Source: Desulfovibrio sp.
Lineage (GTDB): Bacteria > Desulfobacterota > Desulfovibrionia > Desulfovibrionales > Desulfovibrionaceae
Assembly (NCBI GenBank): GCA_031276485.1
Contig: JAISMY010000016.1
Coordinates: 1 to 36,606, forward strand
Direction: 5' to 3'
DNA: 36,606 bases
How positions within the stretch are numbered: position 1 is the stretch's first letter; the number at the start of each line of letters is the position of its first letter. This document shows, piece after piece, positions 18,669 to 25,860 of this stretch. A model generated the notes under the pieces. It made no database searches. It worked only from the letters and a program-made list of their open reading frames with translations, and was not told the origin of the DNA. The translations under genes and the position numbers were made by a program.

Positions 18669-18791
18669 AGGAATCCGTGACCGAAGCGGACGCGGCCCCG
18701 GCAACGCGCCACGTTCCGTTGAGCTGAAGGAATCCGTAACCGAAGCGGGCGCGGCCCCGGCAACGCGCCGCGTCCCGTTGCGCTGAAGGAA
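18644..18791 (+). repeat. 59-bp tandem repeat derived from the gene's 3' end
   Basis: AACGCGCCACGTTCCGTTGA begins at 18644, 18703 and (with three changes) 18762, an exact 59-base period. A more diverged unit can be aligned from about 18609 inside the gene. The first copy carries the gene's real stop codon; the others are non-coding. The last unit supplies the GAAGGAA ribosome site of the following lipoprotein gene. Confidence 0.85.
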
Positions 18792-18801
18792 GCATTGTTC
18801 C

Positions 18802-19605
18802 ATGCGGACGGCAAAAAAAGCATTGACGGCGACACGGGCCGGGGCGGGCATCGCCCTTGCCGCGGCCTGTCTTTTTTTCGGCGGCTGTATTGCGGAAGCT
18901 CCCGACGACGACGACGTGTACTACTATTACGATTCGGCGGACAGGCACTATTACCGGCAGCAGATAGACGCGTTCGAACACGCGCGCCGGGAACGCCTGG
19001 ACCGCGAACAGGCCGCGCGCTCGCAGAATGAGCGGATGCGCCTGGAGGCGGAGCGCCGCGAATGGGAACGCCGGGAACATATGCGCATCTACGACGAAAT
19101 GCTGCGGCGCCGGGAAAAACAACGCGAACTGCATGGGCAACGCGAACTGCATGGGCAACGCGAGGCTCGGGAGCGCCGCCGCGATACGCGCAAACAATAC
19201 CGGGCGGACTCTCGGGATGAATCCGGCCGGAGAGACGCGCCCGGTCGGGACCGGCCTGCGTATGAGATGAGAGTTCAGGGCGGTGAAGGACGGGACGACC
19301 GCAGGCGCGAGCAGGCCGCAGAAGAACAGCGCGGGCGCGGACAAGACGAGCGGCGGCAACAGCAACGACAGCCGCCGCCGCCGCCGCCGCCGCCGCAGCA
19401 GCAGCAGCAGCAACAGCAGCAACAGCAACGACAACAGCGGCAGCGCGGACAAAACGAACAGCAGTACCGGGAACATACGCAGGACAGGCGCTACGAACGG
19501 CCGGGCCGGCAAGAGCGGCAGCGCGGACAATCCGAACGGCAATCCCGCAGGAGCGGCGGCCGGGCCACCGCTGACGCTTATCCGCAAAAGCGCGCCGCCC
19601 GATAA
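18802..19605 (+). CDS. Low-complexity Arg/Gln/Glu-rich lipoprotein
   Basis: 267 residues. A basic start and hydrophobic stretch lead to the lipobox LFFGGC, with lipidated Cys29. After an Asp/Tyr-rich linker (DDDDVYYYYDS) the protein is almost entirely charged or polar, forming a probable long helix rich in Arg and Glu. Contents include a duplicated RELHGQ (18-bp repeat at 19123-19158), eight consecutive Pro and a Gln run. No enzymatic domain is seen. It would be anchored to the inner or outer membrane facing the periplasm. Related 'RQQ-rich' lipoproteins have no known function. The 3' end of the gene is part of a 114-bp tandem array. Confidence 0.75.
   Translation: MRTAKKALTATRAGAGIALAAACLFFGGCIAEAPDDDDVYYYYDSADRHYYRQQIDAFEHARRERLDREQAARSQNERMRLEAERREWERREHMRIYDEMLRRREKQRELHGQRELHGQREARERRRDTRKQYRADSRDESGRRDAPGRDRPAYEMRVQGGEGRDDRRREQAAEEQRGRGQDERRQQQRQPPPPPPPPQQQQQQQQQQQRQQRQRGQNEQQYREHTQDRRYERPGRQERQRGQSERQSRRSGGRATADAYPQKRAAR
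19372..19416 (+). repeat. CCG/CAG triplet tract inside the lipoprotein gene
   Basis: Eight CCG units (19372-19395) are followed by CAG/CAA units coding for poly-Gln. Slippage would change length in steps of one residue without breaking the frame. Confidence 0.85.
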
Positions 19606-19912
19606 AAATGTAACCGGGACGCAATCTCCCCATATAGACCTGCTTACGGAGAGCGGAAAATAAAATATCTGCTTTCGCCGCCCCTTGACCCTTACCCGCA
19701 AAAGCACACCGCAAGGTAAAAGTGTAACCGGGACGCAAGCTCCTCATATACGCCTGCTTACAGAAAGCGGAAAATAAAATATCTGCTTCCGCCGCCCTTT
19801 AACCCTTACCCGCAAAAGCACGCCGCCCGATAAAAGTGTAATCGGGGCGCAATCTCCCCATATAGACCTGCTTACGGAAAGCGGAAAATGAAATACCGGC
19901 GTTCGCCGCCCT
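19571..19912 (+). repeat. 114-bp tandem repeat, three copies
   Basis: The motif TGTAACCGGGACGCAA recurs with starts 114 bases apart (TAACCGG at 19611 and 19725, TAATCGG at 19839). Each unit holds CTTACCCGCAAAAGC, ACCTGCTTAC and AGCGGAAAAT. The first copy overlaps the last codons of the lipoprotein gene; the other two lie wholly downstream. Copies 1 and 2 include AATAAAATATCTGCTT with flanking GCGGAA/TTCCGC arms. The remaining stretch to 20173 has no gene. Confidence 0.85.
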
Positions 19913-20037
19913 TTCCTCTATCCTGACGCGTTCTTCACGCCCAAGGTACGAGCGGATTTGCACACGCGCGAAACGGCTTCGGGCTTTCGGCGGTCCGCCT
20001 GCGCCGCAAAAAAAATATAAAAGATTAAAAAAATATC

Positions 20038-20066
20038 TTCACAACACGAAAAAATTTCTTTACTGT
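20038..20066 (+). promoter_or_regulatory. Possible mucR promoter
   Basis: TTCACA, 17-base spacer, TACTGT, preceded by a long A-rich tract (20009-20036) that could act as an UP element or a MucR self-binding site. MucR/Ros proteins favour AT-rich DNA. The -10 match is weak. Confidence 0.3.
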
Positions 20067-20173
20067 TGCGCACCACTTCGACGCATTACCAGCATTTCTT
20101 TACAGCAGGCAGCGGGCTTGCTGAAAAGCATGGAGGCGGCGTCCACAAAAATCAACCTGTAAACGGAGCGCAC

Positions 20174-20581
20174 ATGAGTGATTTTCTGAAGGAAGCGTTG
20201 GATCTCGTTAAGGCTCAGGCCGCCGTCAGGCCAATGACGGAAGACGAAATTACGTCCATGGTCAAAAAATTGTCCTCTGACCTCAAAGTCCTGGCAGGCG
20301 GCAGCGTGCCGGAAACCGTGCAGGAAGGCGCGCCTGATGCGAGAAAAAGCATCAAGGAACGCAGCGTCATATGTATGGAATGCGGCAAGACGTTTAAGAT
20401 TCTTTCTGCAAAACATCTGGCCCTGCACGGTCTGGACGCCAAAAGCTACAGGGAAAAATGGGGTCTCAAAAAAGGCGCGGCCCTGGCTGCAAAAGCCCTT
20501 CAGCGCGACCGGCGCAACAAAATGAAGGAAATGAAACTCTGGGAACGGCGCGGCAGAGCCGGCAAGAAAACCGAAGAATAA
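20174..20581 (+). CDS. mucR: MucR/Ros-family zinc-finger transcriptional regulator
   Basis: 135 residues from the ATG at 20174, with GGAG 5 bases upstream; the longer frame has no ribosome site. The finger is Cys67-x2-Cys70-x10-His81-x3-His85 (VICMECGKTFKILSAKHLALH). The family-typical LDAKSYREKWGL follows, then a basic tail. Such proteins bind AT-rich promoters and act as H-NS-like silencers, often of surface polysaccharide, motility and acquired genes. Nearby AT-rich loci (the glycosyltransferases) would be plausible targets, but that is inference. Expressed alone. Confidence 0.9.
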   Translation: MSDFLKEALDLVKAQAAVRPMTEDEITSMVKKLSSDLKVLAGGSVPETVQEGAPDARKSIKERSVICMECGKTFKILSAKHLALHGLDAKSYREKWGLKKGAALAAKALQRDRRNKMKEMKLWERRGRAGKKTEE

Positions 20582-20632
20582 CCTTTTCATCGGCGCGACA
20601 CGCCGGCCCCCGTCACCCGAAAGTACCGACCA

Positions 20633-20664
20633 TGCCCCGGCAGGATATACTCCTTGCCGGGGCA
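20633..20664. terminator. Hairpin between mucR and the phage holin gene
   Basis: TGCCCCGGCA and TGCCGGGGCA pair, with inner GGA/TCC and one bulge, between convergent genes ending at 20581 and 20693. It is followed by only three T's. Confidence 0.55.
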
Positions 20665-20692
20665 CGGCGTTTAGAGCAATCCCGCATTCAAA

Positions 20693-20989
20693 CTACCCCA
20701 GTCCGAAGAGGGCCGCCGCCAGACGCAGCAGTTCCCGCAGGATATCCGGCGCGTCGTCCGGGCCGGGAACCAGGCGCGCGATCCAGACCCGCGCCAGTTC
20801 CAGCCCCAGACCGACTACGACCAGATACCCGAGAGCCTTGCGCGGGGTCAGGCGATGCCCGGCGCGCCGCGCCGTTTCCAGTTCAATTTCCAGAATTTTG
20901 TCGCGCGGATCTTCCCGCGACGGCGAAAAACGGTCCGTTATCAGGCGGACAAGATCCCGTACAAAAGGCAGCGACAGCAGAAAGCGCAT
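20693..20989 (-). CDS. Phage holin (probable)
   Basis: 98 residues from the ATG at 20989, with GGAG 7 bases upstream and 2 bases after the endolysin stop. The N-terminal amphipathic part is MRFLLSLPFVRDLVRLITDR; a charged loop follows, then hydrophobic helices at about 52-75 (ALGYLVVVGLGLELARVWIA) and 80-98. The size and arrangement resemble the GTA/3TM-type holins found next to GH24 lysozymes. It would make inner-membrane lesions or depolarise the membrane to trigger the SAR endolysin. The assignment rests mainly on position. Confidence 0.6.
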   Translation of the reverse strand: MRFLLSLPFVRDLVRLITDRFSPSREDPRDKILEIELETARRAGHRLTPRKALGYLVVVGLGLELARVWIARLVPGPDDAPDILRELLRLAAALFGLG

Positions 20990-20991
20990 GG

Positions 20992-21534
20992 TCAGTCTCC
21001 CTGGTTGACGTTGTCGGCATGGCCTGCGGCGGCGTCCAGGCCGCTTTCGCAGATGCGGCGTTCGTCCGCCCGCCGCCGCACAAGCCCCGGCAGGACGCGG
21101 CCGCCCGCCCTGTTCCACATGCCGAAGGCCGCGCAGGCGCCCGCCCGATCCCCGGCCCGGAACTTCCGCGCCGCCGTTGAACGGCAGAACGCGTCAACTC
21201 CGATGTTGTAGGCCAGGCTCACCGCCGCCGCCTTTTCCCCGTCCGTATACCCCGCCAGCTCAGGCGCGCAGGCCATGACCGGCCCGGCGTGATCGGCAAG
21301 GCGTTTCTCCAGCGAACGCAGGCATTCCTCGCGGCTGTATATCCGGCCTGTTTCCACGTTTTCCGTGTCTCCGTAACATTTGGTGGCTATCCCCACAGGG
21401 TCCGCGTAGCCGCGCAAAATCTCGCCTTCGTAGCGGGGAATCATGATCCGCAACAACGCCGCAGCCCCCGCGCCCACCAGCGCAGCTATCCCGACGCCCT
21501 CCGCTCCCCTGCCCTTCTTTTGCCTCGTCATCAT
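20992..21534 (-). CDS. GH24 phage endolysin with signal-arrest-release N-terminus
   Basis: 180 residues from the ATG at 21534; AAAGGAG is 5 bases upstream and the frame is closed in sense beyond it. The catalytic triad has the classic E-x8-D-x5-T spacing: Glu36 in RYEGEI, Asp45 in YADPVG, Thr51 in IATKCYG. Residues 13-31 (GVGIAALVGAGAAALLRIM) form a weakly hydrophobic Ala/Gly-rich segment just before the catalytic Glu, like SAR endolysins of phages P1 and 21. The enzyme cleaves the MurNAc-GlcNAc bond after membrane release. The C-terminal part is complete. It is followed by the holin. Confidence 0.88.
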   Translation of the reverse strand: MMTRQKKGRGAEGVGIAALVGAGAAALLRIMIPRYEGEILRGYADPVGIATKCYGDTENVETGRIYSREECLRSLEKRLADHAGPVMACAPELAGYTDGEKAAAVSLAYNIGVDAFCRSTAARKFRAGDRAGACAAFGMWNRAGGRVLPGLVRRRADERRICESGLDAAAGHADNVNQGD

Positions 21535-21578
21535 CAATGCTCCTTTCCGGTTTGAATACTCTCCACCCTTTTCTTCCC

Positions 21579-22694
21579 CTATGCCGGAACCGCACAGCCC
21601 CGGCAGGCGATTTTGTCGTCGCAGACGGAACGCGGTACGGAACCGCTGCGCGAACGCGACCCGCAAGCCGCCGGCGTGTTGCCGTACATGTTGCCGGCTA
21701 TCAGCCCGGAACGCCCGTCGGAATGGTAGATCTGGCCTTTGCCGCCGGGCCAGTCCGCAGAAGGATTTACCGCGATGGGATGGAAAGCGTCGCCGGTATC
21801 CGTAAAACGCCAGCCGCCCCCGCCCAGCCACTGCCACAGCGCCCCGCAGCAGTCTTCCAACCCGCACGCCGAAAGCATCCGCCGGCCGTTGTTGTCCGTA
21901 TGCCCGCCCGCCGTCTCCGGACGCGCATCCATACGCCCCTGCTCATTGGAACCGGCAGCCGCAACCTGGAATTCCTCGTCCGAAAGCAAACGCTTGCCCA
22001 CCGCCGCCAAATCATCCACATGATCCATGCAGCAACGCGCGGTGGTTATCCCGGCGCCGAAGGCCGAGCGCGCGCCGGCCCCGGTTCCCGACTGAAGATA
22101 AACGTCCGCCCAAAGCCCCAGGCCGGGCACAAACGTCATGCCGTCAGGCGCGCAACACGGCCGGTGCAGCAGGTCCCACAGAGAATCCGGAAGAATGTCG
22201 CCCGCCCCAAGCCCGGAAAGCGGATGCCCGAGAATTTCGCCCGCATCCGCGCAGAGCGTATGAAACCCGCCGATCCTCCGCGTCGTGCCCGCGTTGCCGT
22301 TCGCCGGGCACCCCGAATTCAGACTGACGACAAAATCCGCCCTGTATGCCGAAAACTCCGCATCCGGCGGCAACAGCCGAAGGTAAACCGAATAATCACG
22401 CCCCGGCAGCAGCTCCGTACCCTCGTCCAGACGCTGCCGCACATCCGGAAGCGCAAAATCATCCTCAACTCCGAAAACACAATGCCTCGCAACCCCAAAC
22501 GCATCCGGCGCGCGCAGCTTGACATACGTTCCTCCCCTGAACAGAATCCCCCGCGCATTGCCGGGATCAGTCGCCAGGTACCGCGCATAATCACTGCTCA
22601 CAGACGCCTGTACCCTCCCCATATTCACGGCATTCAAAAAAGTGCCGGGCGCCCCGGCTTCACTGTCACGCCAAAAAGCAACGAAATCAGCCAT
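21579..22694 (-). CDS. Mtd-like receptor-binding protein with C-type-lectin (DGR target type) C-terminus
   Basis: 371 residues from the ATG at 22694, with AAGGAG 6 bases upstream. The N-terminal two thirds resemble tail-tip adaptor sequence. The C-terminal third has the formylglycine-enzyme/C-type-lectin pattern of diversity-generating retroelement targets: LLSDEEFQVAAAGSNEQ, GRRMLSACGLEDCCGALWQW, SGLIAGNMYGNTPAACGSRS and a terminal IACRGC. In BPP-1 the homologous Mtd binds the host receptor, and its last codons are rewritten by an RT. No RT, avd or template repeat lies in the window. Codons in the putative variable stretch are largely NNY (AAC, TAC, AGC, GGT, TCC, CGT, GTC, GAC), as expected of AAY-derived positions but also of GC-rich DNA. 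Confidence 0.75.
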   Translation of the reverse strand: MADFVAFWRDSEAGAPGTFLNAVNMGRVQASVSSDYARYLATDPGNARGILFRGGTYVKLRAPDAFGVARHCVFGVEDDFALPDVRQRLDEGTELLPGRDYSVYLRLLPPDAEFSAYRADFVVSLNSGCPANGNAGTTRRIGGFHTLCADAGEILGHPLSGLGAGDILPDSLWDLLHRPCCAPDGMTFVPGLGLWADVYLQSGTGAGARSAFGAGITTARCCMDHVDDLAAVGKRLLSDEEFQVAAAGSNEQGRMDARPETAGGHTDNNGRRMLSACGLEDCCGALWQWLGGGGWRFTDTGDAFHPIAVNPSADWPGGKGQIYHSDGRSGLIAGNMYGNTPAACGSRSRSGSVPRSVCDDKIACRGCAVPA

Positions 22695-22758
22695 GTCGCA
22701 CTCCTTGTGAGCGGTTGAACCGTACCGGGGCGCTGCCCGGTCGGCCTTGCACCTGTTC

Positions 22759-22794
22759 ATACCAATTTGCTTTCTGCTGAAAGCAACTTGGTAT
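22759..22794. repeat. ATACCAA...TTGGTAT hairpin element, copy A
   Basis: Outer arms ATACCAA/TTGGTAT and inner arms GCTTTC/GAAAGC enclose a TGCT loop. A near-identical element lies at 23999-24035. It stands upstream of the Mtd-like gene's start. Confidence 0.7.
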
Positions 22795-22907
22795 CAGGCC
22801 GACTCCCGGAGGGGCATGATGCCCCTGCGCCCCCATTTTTCAGCTTTGCGAACGTTTGCCCGCGTCTCCCCTTATGAGGGGGTCCGGGGGGAATCATTCC
22901 CCCCCGG
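22795..22907. other. GC palindromes around the tail-fibre stop codon
   Basis: GGGGCAT-G-ATGCCCC (22811-22825) and a larger stem CCGGGGGGAA/TTCCCCCCCGG (22884-22907, one extra C). In the second, the fibre gene's TGA (22896-22894) forms the loop. These probably stabilise or terminate the fibre message. Confidence 0.45.
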
Positions 22908-23886
22908 CAGGGGCCGGGGCGGAGTCCCGGCTGGAGTCGGTCTGAACAGGGGGCAGGGGAATACTGATGAGCAGGCGGACGTCGGCGCCGGCGCCGGGGT
23001 CGCCGCAGGCGGTGAGCGGGCTGCATTCGGTCGGGCCGCATTCGATGCGGTCGGCGAAGTTGACGCCGGGCGCGCCGCCCGGGAAGAAGAGTTGCAGCGT
23101 GAATCCCTGGGCCGTGCGGCGGGTGATGGTGAAAGTGTAAGGTTGGGAGGAGAGCAGGTTGACGATGGGGTTGACGGGACCGGGGAGGGGCGGGTGGCCG
23201 AGGCCGGCCAGGGAGACGGCGACGTTGCCGCCGGCGTCGTTTACGGGCAGGGTATAGTGCGCGAACCCGGAGGGGGAGCTTGCGGAATCGGGTCTCAGGG
23301 TAAAGGCCGGAGCGGCGTTTATCAGGGCGACGGCGAGGACTTTGCCGGCGTCTTCGGGGGTTGGGGCGGGGATGCGGCCGAGGTATTCGCGGCACAGGGC
23401 AGCGGTTGCGCGGGCGTCTTCGGCTGTGCGGGCCGTCTGTTCGACGGCGGCGAGCAGGCTGCCGAGCAGGTCGCCGGCGTCCGCTTCCGGGAAAGTGAGG
23501 GGGAATTTCGCGGCGCGGCTTACGGCTTCGTGCAGTTCCTGAATCATCATCACGAGGCGGTCGAAGACGTCGTGTTCCAGGACTTCGGGGTTGAAAGCGC
23601 CGCCGGCGCTCAGGCCGGCGATCTGCACCGGCGGCGTTTGCCGGTGGACGGTGAGCAGTGCGCCGGGCGGCAGAGGTGAACCGGCAAGGGGGAAAACGAC
23701 GGCCGCATCGCCGGACGCCGTGACGGCGACGCGGTAGTTGCCGGTAGGCTCGTATACCGTACCGTCCGCCGCGGTGCAGGTCAGGCGCAGATCCTGCGGC
23801 GCGCTGAAGGGAAACGGCACGGGGAACTCCGTCGCCGCGCCGTTGCCCGCGTAAATGATTTTGGCGCGCGTGGTTTCGACGGTCAT
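22894..23886 (-). CDS. T7-type tail fibre adaptor protein
   Basis: 330 residues from the ATG at 23886 (AAGGAA 6 bases upstream). The first 130 residues carry the phage T7 tail-fibre N-terminal pattern: IIYAGNGAATEFPVPFPFSA, NYRVAV, PLPPGALLTVHRQTPP, and FNPEVLEHDVFDRLVMMIQE. This domain attaches to the tail tube. A helical stalk (about 130-180) and a beta-rich C-terminal domain of unknown binding follow. It sits between the gp14-like gene (across the transporter insertion) and the Mtd-like gene, so the two together form the host-recognition apparatus. Confidence 0.85.
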   Translation of the reverse strand: MTVETTRAKIIYAGNGAATEFPVPFPFSAPQDLRLTCTAADGTVYEPTGNYRVAVTASGDAAVVFPLAGSPLPPGALLTVHRQTPPVQIAGLSAGGAFNPEVLEHDVFDRLVMMIQELHEAVSRAAKFPLTFPEADAGDLLGSLLAAVEQTARTAEDARATAALCREYLGRIPAPTPEDAGKVLAVALINAAPAFTLRPDSASSPSGFAHYTLPVNDAGGNVAVSLAGLGHPPLPGPVNPIVNLLSSQPYTFTITRRTAQGFTLQLFFPGGAPGVNFADRIECGPTECSPLTACGDPGAGADVRLLISIPLPPVQTDSSRDSAPAPAGGE

Positions 23887-23915
23887 CACAGCTTCCTTTA
23901 TGGTTTGAGACCCCG
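23887..23915. repeat. CAAACCATAAAGGAA leader motif, copy 3
   Basis: The minus strand reads CTCAAACCATAAAGGAAGCT directly before the tail-fibre start. The same block precedes ilvC (9059-9075) and, in altered form, lies upstream of the ilv operon (11771-11786) and the scaffold gene (near 32421). Its AAGGAA is the ribosome site. Confidence 0.5.
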
Positions 23916-23998
23916 GCCTGAAGGCCCATGCCGCCTTCCCGGTCGGCGTTTCCCTTATGCCGCGACGAACGGCGAATTGACTCCATATGCGCCTTGTG

Positions 23999-24035
23999 AT
24001 ACCAATCTGCTTTCAGCAGAAAGCAAATCTGGTAT
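23999..24035. repeat. ATACCA...TGGTAT hairpin element, copy B
   Basis: Same layout as 22759-22794: ATACCA/TGGTAT outside and GCTTTC/GAAAGC inside around AGCA. It is located upstream of the tail-fibre gene. Confidence 0.7.
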
Positions 24036-24059
24036 GGCGGAGGCGAAGCCGCCGCGCGC

Positions 24060-24101
24060 AAGTTTTTGAAAAATCAGGCTTTGCCTGTTTTTCAAAAACT
24101 T
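24060..24101. terminator. Long bidirectional-looking hairpin before the transporter gene
   Basis: AAGTTTTTGAAAAA and TTTTTCAAAAACTT pair (14 bp), continuing into CAGGC/GCCTG with a TTT loop and one bulge. A-rich and T-rich flanks on both strands make it a good terminator or insulator. Confidence 0.6.
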
Positions 24102-24108
24102 TGTCGTC

Positions 24109-24134
24109 TTGTATTCAAACGAGTTTGAATACAA
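24109..24134. repeat. 12-bp palindrome upstream of the transporter
   Basis: TTGTATTCAAAC and GTTTGAATACAA flank two bases. It could be an operator for the plus-strand transporter. The adjoining CAACTTGGTATGAG (24132-24145) recurs on the minus strand at 16603-16616. Confidence 0.5.
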
Positions 24135-24156
24135 CTTGGTATGAGACAGTTACCCC

Positions 24157-25095
24157 GTGAACAGAGACACGCTTGTTTTCATTGCATGTTCTTACGGAGC
24201 GATGCTTCTGGGCGTTTGCCTGCCGCAGTTCGGCGAACCTTTGCGCCATCTGCTGACGCTGATGCTCATGATTCAGCTTCTGCTGTGTTTTCTGGACACG
24301 ACCGCTCCGGGCGCGGTCGCCGGCGCCGTCGATATGGCCGGACTGCCGCGTTTTCTGGGGATCAAGATGCTGCTTACGCCGCTGGTCTGCTGGGGCCTTT
24401 TCGCCGTGCTGCTGCCCCGCTATGCGTTGGGGGCCATACTCATGGGCGGAGTGTCCATAGGGGTGACCGCGCCGTTTTTCGGCAGACTGGCGCGGGCGGA
24501 CGTGACTTTCATCATCGCCGGGGTGGTGACGAGTTGTCTGGTTTTGCCGCTGACCATGCCGGTACTGGTGGTAAGTTATCTGTACGTTGCCGGACAGGAG
24601 GCCGGGCCGGAACTGTGGAAGGCGTTTTTCACGACGGGTCTGGCCTTGGCTCTGTATATTTTTGTGCCGTTCGTCGCGGCCAAGGTGCTGTGGAAAAGCG
24701 CGGCGGCAACGGCGGAAGGGATTTTGCGCAGACGTTATGTGATTTCCGTATCGTCCATAGCATGCAGCATGTTCGTGATTTTTTCGCGTTTTTCCGCGCC
24801 GTTGCGGGCCAATCCTTTTATGGTGGCGGAGGCTCTGGCCGGGGCGTTTTTGCTGGCGGCCGTTTTTTTCGGCATAGGGATACTTGCGGGGCGGGGCAGG
24901 AGCGCGGCCCGGAGCACGGCCTATGTCGTGAGCATGGGCACGGCCAACAACGGCCTTATGCTTGTTTTGTCGGCGCAGCTTTTCGCGCTCCCGGAAGTGT
25001 TGGTCGCGGCCATGTATTCCGTGCCGCTGTTTCTGTTGCTTCTTCCTTACCAGCGCTGCGCGGCATGGAAGGAGAAGCGGGAGCGGGCGGCGTGA
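24157..25095 (+). CDS. BASS/SBF-family (bile acid:Na+ symporter-like) membrane transporter
   Basis: 312 residues, with nine to ten hydrophobic segments spread over the whole length, e.g. LVFIACSYGAMLLGVCLP, MLLTPLVCWGLFAVLLP, FIIAGVVTSCLVLPLTMPVL and AVFFGIGILAG. The cores GGVSIGVTAPFFGRLARAD and VSMGTANNGLMLVL match the SBF/BASS superfamily, in which conserved polar residues of two crossed helices bind Na+. Substrates in the family range from bile acids to pantoate and arsenite, so none is assigned. The GTG at 24157 lacks a clear ribosome site. The gene lies opposite to and inside the phage tail module, flanked by hairpins, and looks like inserted cargo. Confidence 0.75.
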   Translation: MNRDTLVFIACSYGAMLLGVCLPQFGEPLRHLLTLMLMIQLLLCFLDTTAPGAVAGAVDMAGLPRFLGIKMLLTPLVCWGLFAVLLPRYALGAILMGGVSIGVTAPFFGRLARADVTFIIAGVVTSCLVLPLTMPVLVVSYLYVAGQEAGPELWKAFFTTGLALALYIFVPFVAAKVLWKSAAATAEGILRRRYVISVSSIACSMFVIFSRFSAPLRANPFMVAEALAGAFLLAAVFFGIGILAGRGRSAARSTAYVVSMGTANNGLMLVLSAQLFALPEVLVAAMYSVPLFLLLLPYQRCAAWKEKRERAA

Positions 25096-25239
25096 ACGGG
25101 TTTTCCGGGATGCCGCAGGCGCAAAGTTTTGCCGGGGCATGAGGATTTTCAGCTATGCCCCCGGACTGAAAGGCTTGCCGGGGCATAGGGCTTTCGCGGC
25201 CGGAGGATTTTTCGGAAAGCGGCGGGTCGTGAAAGCAGG

Positions 25240-25860
25240 TCAGGGATTCCATGAAAACTGCATGGACGGGGTTCTGAAAGCGCCGGGGAACGCGGACGCG
25301 CCTGTGTTCGCCGGGGTCCGCTTCCCTGCCGTCGCGGCGTAGCGCCCTATGCCGGAGGCGATGCCGCCGAGCAGGGTGCCGGCCATGCCGAGCGCCGCTG
25401 CCCCGCCGTCGTTCCCGGCCTGTTCCCCCTGGTAAAGCGCCGCGTTGCGGCTGTTCAGGGCGTTTGTCTGCGCGGTCTGATGCCGCAGGGCCCGCTGCCC
25501 GGCCTCGTTCATGATGCTTTGCGAGTCGTACTGGCGTTCGGCGGCGGCATCGGCCAGCAGGGAAAGGTTGGCCCCGGAGTCCAGGGTAAAGCCGGACGCG
25601 CCCATGTTCGCGCGCATGTCGGCCATTTTGCGGGCGGCATCGCGTTGTTGCCGCTCCCGTTCGGCGATGCCCGCGGCCGTTTCGGCGCGGGCGAGCTGTT
25701 CCTGCGTCGCCGCCTCGTTTTCCGCGAGTTGCGCGTTGTAGGCCGCGGCCGCCTTTTGCGCGGACTCCTGTTTGTCGGCGGCGACCTTTTGTCCGTACAT
25801 GGACACGGCCGTGGATATGGCCGTCACGGCAAGCATGGCCGCGGTCGACGGTTCACACAT
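25240..25860 (-). CDS. Internal virion protein (T7 gp14-like)
   Basis: 206 residues from the ATG at 25860, with GGAGG upstream; it overlaps the previous gene by 8 bases. An N-terminal hydrophobic segment (STAAMLAVTAISTAVSMYG) is followed by an Ala/Gln/Arg-rich helix with repeated QL/RAE patterns, the conserved DMRANMGASGFTLDSGANL core, and a Gly/Ala-rich hydrophobic C-terminus (LGMAGTLLGGIASGIG). In T7, gp14 is ejected into the outer membrane to form the DNA channel. Its usual partners gp15/gp16 are not found downstream; the transporter gene occupies that place. Confidence 0.75.
   Translation of the reverse strand: MCEPSTAAMLAVTAISTAVSMYGQKVAADKQESAQKAAAAYNAQLAENEAATQEQLARAETAAGIAERERQQRDAARKMADMRANMGASGFTLDSGANLSLLADAAAERQYDSQSIMNEAGQRALRHQTAQTNALNSRNAALYQGEQAGNDGGAAALGMAGTLLGGIASGIGRYAATAGKRTPANTGASAFPGAFRTPSMQFSWNP

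Noticed and set aside
22757-24061. 434-codon minus-strand frame overlapping the tail fibre gene
   Set aside because: Arg/Pro-rich out-of-frame translation of the T7-like fibre gene, which has the family motif in the other frame.
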